From: DASQFD01 sp035633255
GTDB taxonomy: Bacteria > Actinomycetota > Actinomycetes > Actinomycetales > Dermatophilaceae
Length of the DNA stretch: 17,688 nt
Reading direction: 5' to 3'
Assembly: GCA_035633255.1 (NCBI GenBank)
Contig: DASQFD010000048.1
Location: 1 to 17,688 of the forward strand
How positions within the stretch are numbered: the first letter of the stretch is position 1; each line of letters starts with the position of its first letter. The position numbers and the translations under genes are program-made. Below, one piece after another: positions 14,712 to 17,688 of the stretch. Below the pieces are notes generated by a model. It was given only the letters and a program-made list of their open reading frames with translations. It made no database searches and was not told the DNA's origin.

Positions 14712-15374
14712 TCAGTGCCGGCGGACGAGCCGAACCGCGAGGTCGCCGTTGGTCCGCCCGATGTCGTCCGGCGTCCGCCGGATCTCCGGGTCGTACCATC
14801 GGGCCACGTCCACGGCGATGGACAGCAGCGCCAGGGCGGTCGCCGCGGCGTCGCCCACGTCGAACTCGCCGGTCGCCACGCCGTCCTCGAGGACGTCGCG
14901 CACCACCGCGTCGATCTGCTTGCGCAGGGCCAGGACCACGTCGCGGTGCTCGGGGGAGAGGTGGCGGAACTCGTGCTGGACGATCCGGCCGAGCTGGTGG
15001 TGCTCGGCGTGCCACCGGGAGAAGCCGCCGATGATGCTCCGCAGCGCCTCGGTCGGGGAGTCCGCCGCGGCCGCGGCCGCGACCAGCATGTCGCGCGCCG
15101 TGACGTGCCCCCGGCGGCTCAGCTCGAAGAGCAGGTCCTCCTTCGACGCGAAGTGGACGTAGACCCCGGCCGGCGACAGGCCGGCCCGCGAGGCGACATC
15201 CCGCGTGGTCGTGGCGTGGAAACCGCGGTCCGAGAACGCGTCCGCGGCGGCCATCATCAGCCGCGCCGACGCCTCGCCCGGGACCTCCTCGCCGATCGCC
15301 TCGAGCGTCTCGAGGATGCTGCGCTCCGACAGGGGCGCCCGCTGGTCCGCCGTCGACGACATGGTTGACAGCAT
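14712..15374 (-). CDS. TetR-family transcriptional regulator
   Basis: A 220-residue one-component repressor. The N-terminal TetR DNA-binding domain is clear: ARLMMAAADAFSDRGFHATTTRDVASRAGLSPAGVYVHFASKEDLL (residues 37-82, given here only as the family pattern), with the helix-turn-helix at 55-75. The C-terminal half is an all-helical ligand-binding domain typical of lipid- or acyl-CoA-responsive members. The ATG at 15374 has GGAGG six bases upstream; ATG 15362 is possible but lacks one. A palindrome overlapping its promoter and its divergent position beside an acyl-CoA dehydrogenase gene suggest that it represses both, with an acyl-CoA-type inducer. The ligand is inferred from context. Confidence 0.9.
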   Translation of the reverse strand: MLSTMSSTADQRAPLSERSILETLEAIGEEVPGEASARLMMAAADAFSDRGFHATTTRDVASRAGLSPAGVYVHFASKEDLLFELSRRGHVTARDMLVAAAAAADSPTEALRSIIGGFSRWHAEHHQLGRIVQHEFRHLSPEHRDVVLALRKQIDAVVRDVLEDGVATGEFDVGDAAATALALLSIAVDVARWYDPEIRRTPDDIGRTNGDLAVRLVRRH

Positions 15375-15393
15375 GCACCCCCTCCGCGAGACT
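15365..15393 (+). promoter_or_regulatory. Probable promoter of the acyl-CoA dehydrogenase gene
   Basis: A perfect TTGACA (15365-15370), a 17-bp spacer and GAGACT (15388-15393), which fits the nAnnnT part of a -10. The -35 lies within the first codons of the divergent tetR, and the -10 runs into the palindrome. Confidence 0.5.
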
Positions 15394-15409
15394 AAGCAAG
15401 CGCTTAGTC
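15390..15409. promoter_or_regulatory. Palindromic TetR-type operator
   Basis: A perfect inverted repeat, GACTAAGC, four bases, GCTTAGTC. It overlaps the -10 regions of both divergent genes: TAGTCT for tetR (15394-15389, minus strand) and GAGACT for the dehydrogenase. Size, symmetry and position are those of a TetR-dimer operator. Confidence 0.8.
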
Positions 15410-15426
15410 ACCTTCAGGAGGAGCCC

Positions 15427-16572
15427 ATGCCCCGCAACATCTATGGACCCGAGCACGAGGACTTCCGCGTCTCGGTGCGCGAGTTCGTCGAGCGCACGCT
15501 CAAGCCCAAGGCGGAACGGATGCTCGAGGTCAAGGCCATCGAGCGTGACATCTGGCAGGAGGCCGGCAAGCAGGGCCTGCTCGGCCTCGACATCCCCGAG
15601 GAGTTCGGGGGGATGGGTGCGGAGGACTACCGCTTCAACGCCGTCAACGCCGAGGAGCTCGGGAAGTTCAACTGCGCGGTGGCGGCCTCGTTCGGGATCC
15701 ACGCCGATGTCGTGCCGCCCTACATCGTCGACCTGGGCACCGAGGAGCAGAAGCAGCGCTGGCTGCCGCCGATGGCCGCGGGAGAGAAGATCGCCGCCAT
15801 CGCGATGACCGAGCCGAGCGGCGGGAGCGACCTCGCCGCCCTGAAGACCACGGCGGTGCGGGACGGCGACGCGTACATCCTCAACGGCTCCAAGACGTTC
15901 ATCACCAACGGCTACCAGTGCGACCTCGTGATCGTCGCGGCGCGCACCGACCCCAGCAAGGGCGCCAAGGGCATCAGCCTGTTCATGGTCGAGGAGGGAA
16001 TGCCGGGCTTCAACCGCGGTCGCAAGCTCGACAAGGTCGGGCAGGACGAGGCCGACACCTCCGAGCTGTTCTTCGAGGACGTCCGGGTGCCCGCCGACAA
16101 CCTGCTCGGGGCTGAGGGCATGGGCTTCATCGCGATGATGCAGCGGCTGCCGCAGGAGCGGATCGGCTGCGCCATCTCCAACGTCGCCCACGCCAAGCAG
16201 ATCCTCGGCGAGACGGTGGAGTACGTGAAGGAGCGCAAGGCCTTCGGGCAGCCGGTCGGCTCGTTCCAGCACAACAAGTTCAAGATCGCCGAGGCGCTCA
16301 CCGCCGTCGAGGTCGCGGAGGCCTACATCGACGACTGCGTGGCGGCGCACGCCGAGCACAAGCTCAGCGCCGTCGACGCCGCCAAGGCGAAGTGGTGGAG
16401 CGCCCAGGTGCAGAACGACGTCCTGGACGAGTGCGTCCAGCTGCACGGCGGCTACGGCTTCATGAACGAGTACCGCGTCGCGCGCGCGTGGCGCGATGCC
16501 CGCGTCTCGATGATCTGGGCCGGCAGCAACGAGATCATGAAGGAGCTCATCGGCCGCGACCTCGGCCTCTGA
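15427..16572 (+). CDS. Acyl-CoA dehydrogenase
   Basis: A 381-residue FAD enzyme making the alpha,beta double bond in acyl-CoA during fatty-acid or branched-chain degradation. The three-domain fold is complete, with signature AMTEPSGGSD (126-135), the segment KAFGQPVGSFQHNKFKIAE, and the late QLHGGYGFMNEYRVARAWRDAR region. The short/medium-chain catalytic Glu position (IYEG) reads IWAG, with Ala365. The base is therefore likely Glu244 in LPQER, as in the long-chain and isovaleryl-CoA dehydrogenases. The ATG at 15427 has AGGAGGAG upstream. No electron-transfer flavoprotein or thiolase gene adjoins. Chain-length preference is not resolved. Confidence 0.93.
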   Translation: MPRNIYGPEHEDFRVSVREFVERTLKPKAERMLEVKAIERDIWQEAGKQGLLGLDIPEEFGGMGAEDYRFNAVNAEELGKFNCAVAASFGIHADVVPPYIVDLGTEEQKQRWLPPMAAGEKIAAIAMTEPSGGSDLAALKTTAVRDGDAYILNGSKTFITNGYQCDLVIVAARTDPSKGAKGISLFMVEEGMPGFNRGRKLDKVGQDEADTSELFFEDVRVPADNLLGAEGMGFIAMMQRLPQERIGCAISNVAHAKQILGETVEYVKERKAFGQPVGSFQHNKFKIAEALTAVEVAEAYIDDCVAAHAEHKLSAVDAAKAKWWSAQVQNDVLDECVQLHGGYGFMNEYRVARAWRDARVSMIWAGSNEIMKELIGRDLGL

Positions 16573-16641
16573 CAGCCCACCGGGCGGCCCGACGCCCCTG
16601 CCACGGACCGCGCGGCGCGCCGGGACGCTGACCGCACAGCA

Positions 16642-16678
16642 GGTATGCCGTCCGCCCACCTCGGGCGGACGGCATACC
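16642..16678. terminator. 16-bp perfect-stem terminator after the acyl-CoA dehydrogenase gene
   Basis: GGTATGCCGTCCGCCC (16642-16657) pairs perfectly with 16663-16678 around a five-base loop. It lies 69 bp after the stop codon and has no T tract. Both arms contain the octamer GTATGCCG. Confidence 0.75.
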
Positions 16679-16729
16679 CGTCCCTGCGGCTGGCCCGTCC
16701 GGCTCCGGGCCCCCACGCCGGCCCGCGGC

Positions 16730-16735
16730 TACCGT
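16730..16735 (+). promoter_or_regulatory. Leaderless -10-like element before an 18-codon ORF
   Basis: TACCGT, seven bases, GTG (16743). The block CTACCGTGGGCG is shared exactly with the M20 gene promoter. Confidence 0.4.
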
Positions 16736-16742
16736 GGGCGGC

Positions 16743-16799
16743 GTGAGCCCGAGCTCCAGCGCTGACGTCGGTGACCGGTGGGAGCGCCATGACTGGTGA
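16743..16799 (+). CDS. Possible 18-residue leaderless small ORF or truncated gene start
   Basis: GTG follows a TACCGT element at leaderless spacing and opens an 18-codon frame (MSPSSSADVGDRWERHDW) ended by TGA. I do not recognise the peptide. It could be a small leaderless protein, an upstream peptide, or the first codons of a gene whose remainder was lost. It converges on the DUF559-type gene. Evidence is the promoter arrangement alone. Confidence 0.3.
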   Translation: MSPSSSADVGDRWERHDW

Positions 16800-16854
16800 G
16801 GCCGGCTGGCACGCGCGGCTCCGGTCCTCCGCGCGCTGCGGCCGCGACCCGGCG

Positions 16855-17688
16855 TCAGGAGGCCGCGGCCAGCGCGTTCCGGACCAGGTGCGCGACCCGC
16901 TCCGGTCGCTCGAGGTCGACCCACGTCAGCCGGACGACGCGGTAGCCGAGGGCCCGCAGCCGGTCCTCGCGAAGCTTCTCGGCTACCAGGGCGTCGCGGC
17001 CGTCGGCTCCGGCATACTTCACCGCGCCGTCGAACTCGACCACCACTTGGTCGCCCACGAGGAAGTCGACCCGGGCGACGAAGCCCCCGGTCGGGTCGCG
17101 CACGGTCACCTGGGTGCGGACCACGAAGCCGAGGCTGCGCAGCAGGAAGCGCGTCCGGCTCTCACCGGGTGACTCGCACGTCGGGTCGGCCAGACCCAGG
17201 GCGGTGCGGGCCGCGGGCTCGCCGTACCGGACGTGGCCCTCGTCGAGGTGCGCCGCGACGTCGGCCGTGGTGCACAGCCCCCGCTTCAGCGCGGGATCGA
17301 GCACGACCAGGCCCGGCTCGACCCCGGCCGTCGCTGCCACCTGGGCCGCGGCCAGCGCGGCGGGAACCGCCGGCCCCCACCGGGTCTGTGTCGGCGGCGA
17401 CGTGCTTCGGTGCACCGCCCGGGTGCCGCGCCGCTTGCTGGTGGTCACCGGGGCGCTGACGTCGACGCGGCCCAGGTCCACGCCGAAGAGCGGCAGACCG
17501 TGCAGCGCGGCTGCCGCGTGGTGGGACGCGGCCCAGCCCCGGCGCAGCCGAAGGACCCCGGCCACCGTCAGCACGTAGCGCTGGTGCGCCTCCGCCTGCT
17601 CCCACACGGCGGCGTCGACGAAGGCTCCGCGGGTGACTGGCCGGAGCTGACCGGATCGCAGCGCGCCGGCGAGATGGGTGGGTGAGAG
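16855..17688 (-). CDS. DUF559 (Vsr-like fold) protein with AbiEi-like N-terminus, 5' end outside window
   Basis: At least 277 residues, open to the right edge, so the start is missing; an internal GTG at 17607 gives 250 residues but cuts off family-like sequence. The N-terminal part (LRSGQLRPVTRGAFV, then a region including ASHHAAAALHGLPL) resembles the winged-helix AbiEi antitoxin-type domain common in actinobacteria. The C-terminal part is a DUF559 domain with a PD-(D/E)XK-like core: ARVDFLV, VVVEFDG, then KLREDRLRALGYRVVRLTW. Such proteins are common and mostly uncharacterised; they are annotated as possible endonucleases or type IV antitoxin relatives. No partner toxin gene is visible inside the window. 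Confidence 0.8.
   Translation of the reverse strand, partial: LSPTHLAGALRSGQLRPVTRGAFVDAAVWEQAEAHQRYVLTVAGVLRLRRGWAASHHAAAALHGLPLFGVDLGRVDVSAPVTTSKRRGTRAVHRSTSPPTQTRWGPAVPAALAAAQVAATAGVEPGLVVLDPALKRGLCTTADVAAHLDEGHVRYGEPAARTALGLADPTCESPGESRTRFLLRSLGFVVRTQVTVRDPTGGFVARVDFLVGDQVVVEFDGAVKYAGADGRDALVAEKLREDRLRALGYRVVRLTWVDLERPERVAHLVRNALAAAS

Noticed and set aside
16789..17172. Plus-strand frame after the 18-codon ORF
   Set aside because: It is antisense to the DUF559-type gene, which has recognisable motifs.

Overview
The window is very GC-rich (about three quarters G+C by eye), with GTG and TTG starts, tRNA genes lacking an encoded CCA, and an actinobacterial gene set: an oligoribonuclease beside tRNA-His, paired dynamin-like GTPases, EttA, a cold-shock protein and a TetR/acyl-CoA dehydrogenase pair. 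It fits an actinobacterial chromosome, probably Micrococcales and perhaps Intrasporangiaceae-like; the family is a guess from gene order and codon habits. Most of it is ordinary chromosomal housekeeping sequence. I found no CRISPR array, insertion sequence or intact mobile element.

Layout. 1-1632: a SatP/YaaH-type acetate transporter (minus), then a decayed stretch holding what looks like the 5' part of a YcaO-like gene and the C-terminal catalytic part of a tyrosine recombinase, which abuts the 3' end of tRNA-Lys(CTT). 1751-3673: a secreted CopC-domain protein (minus), a divergent isopenicillin-N-synthase-like oxygenase, a strong two-way terminator and tRNA-His. 3722-7058: orn, the divergent prsW-like membrane protease gene, an M20 amidohydrolase, tRNA-Arg(TCT) and a hairpin. 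7310-11394: thpR (minus), divergent from an overlapping pair of dynamin-like GTPase genes. 11395-14273: a tandem-repeat spacer, an ssb paralogue without the usual acidic tip, and ettA. 14297-15374: a cold-shock gene with a long structured leader, and tetR. 15390-17688: a palindromic operator, an acyl-CoA dehydrogenase, a 16-bp-stem terminator, a possible 18-codon leaderless ORF, and the C-terminal part of a DUF559/AbiEi-like gene that runs off the right edge.

How the parts work together. orn and thpR act on short or cyclic-phosphate RNA ends. The two dynamin-like proteins are translationally coupled and probably form one membrane-remodelling unit. TetR almost certainly controls itself and the divergent acyl-CoA dehydrogenase through the palindrome between them. 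Six start codons sit 7-8 nt downstream of a TAnnnT -10 element, so leaderless mRNA is a common expression mode here; this decides the starts of orn and the M20 gene.

The most unusual signals are (i) the octamer GTATGCCG/CGGCATAC, counted ten times and often built from rare codons, (ii) a nested inverted-repeat leader upstream of csp that could act as an RNA thermosensor, (iii) back-to-back leaderless promoters between orn and prsW, and (iv) an eight-unit GC-rich tandem repeat sharing a 12-bp core with the hairpin after tRNA-Arg. None amounts to a clearly new multi-gene system.
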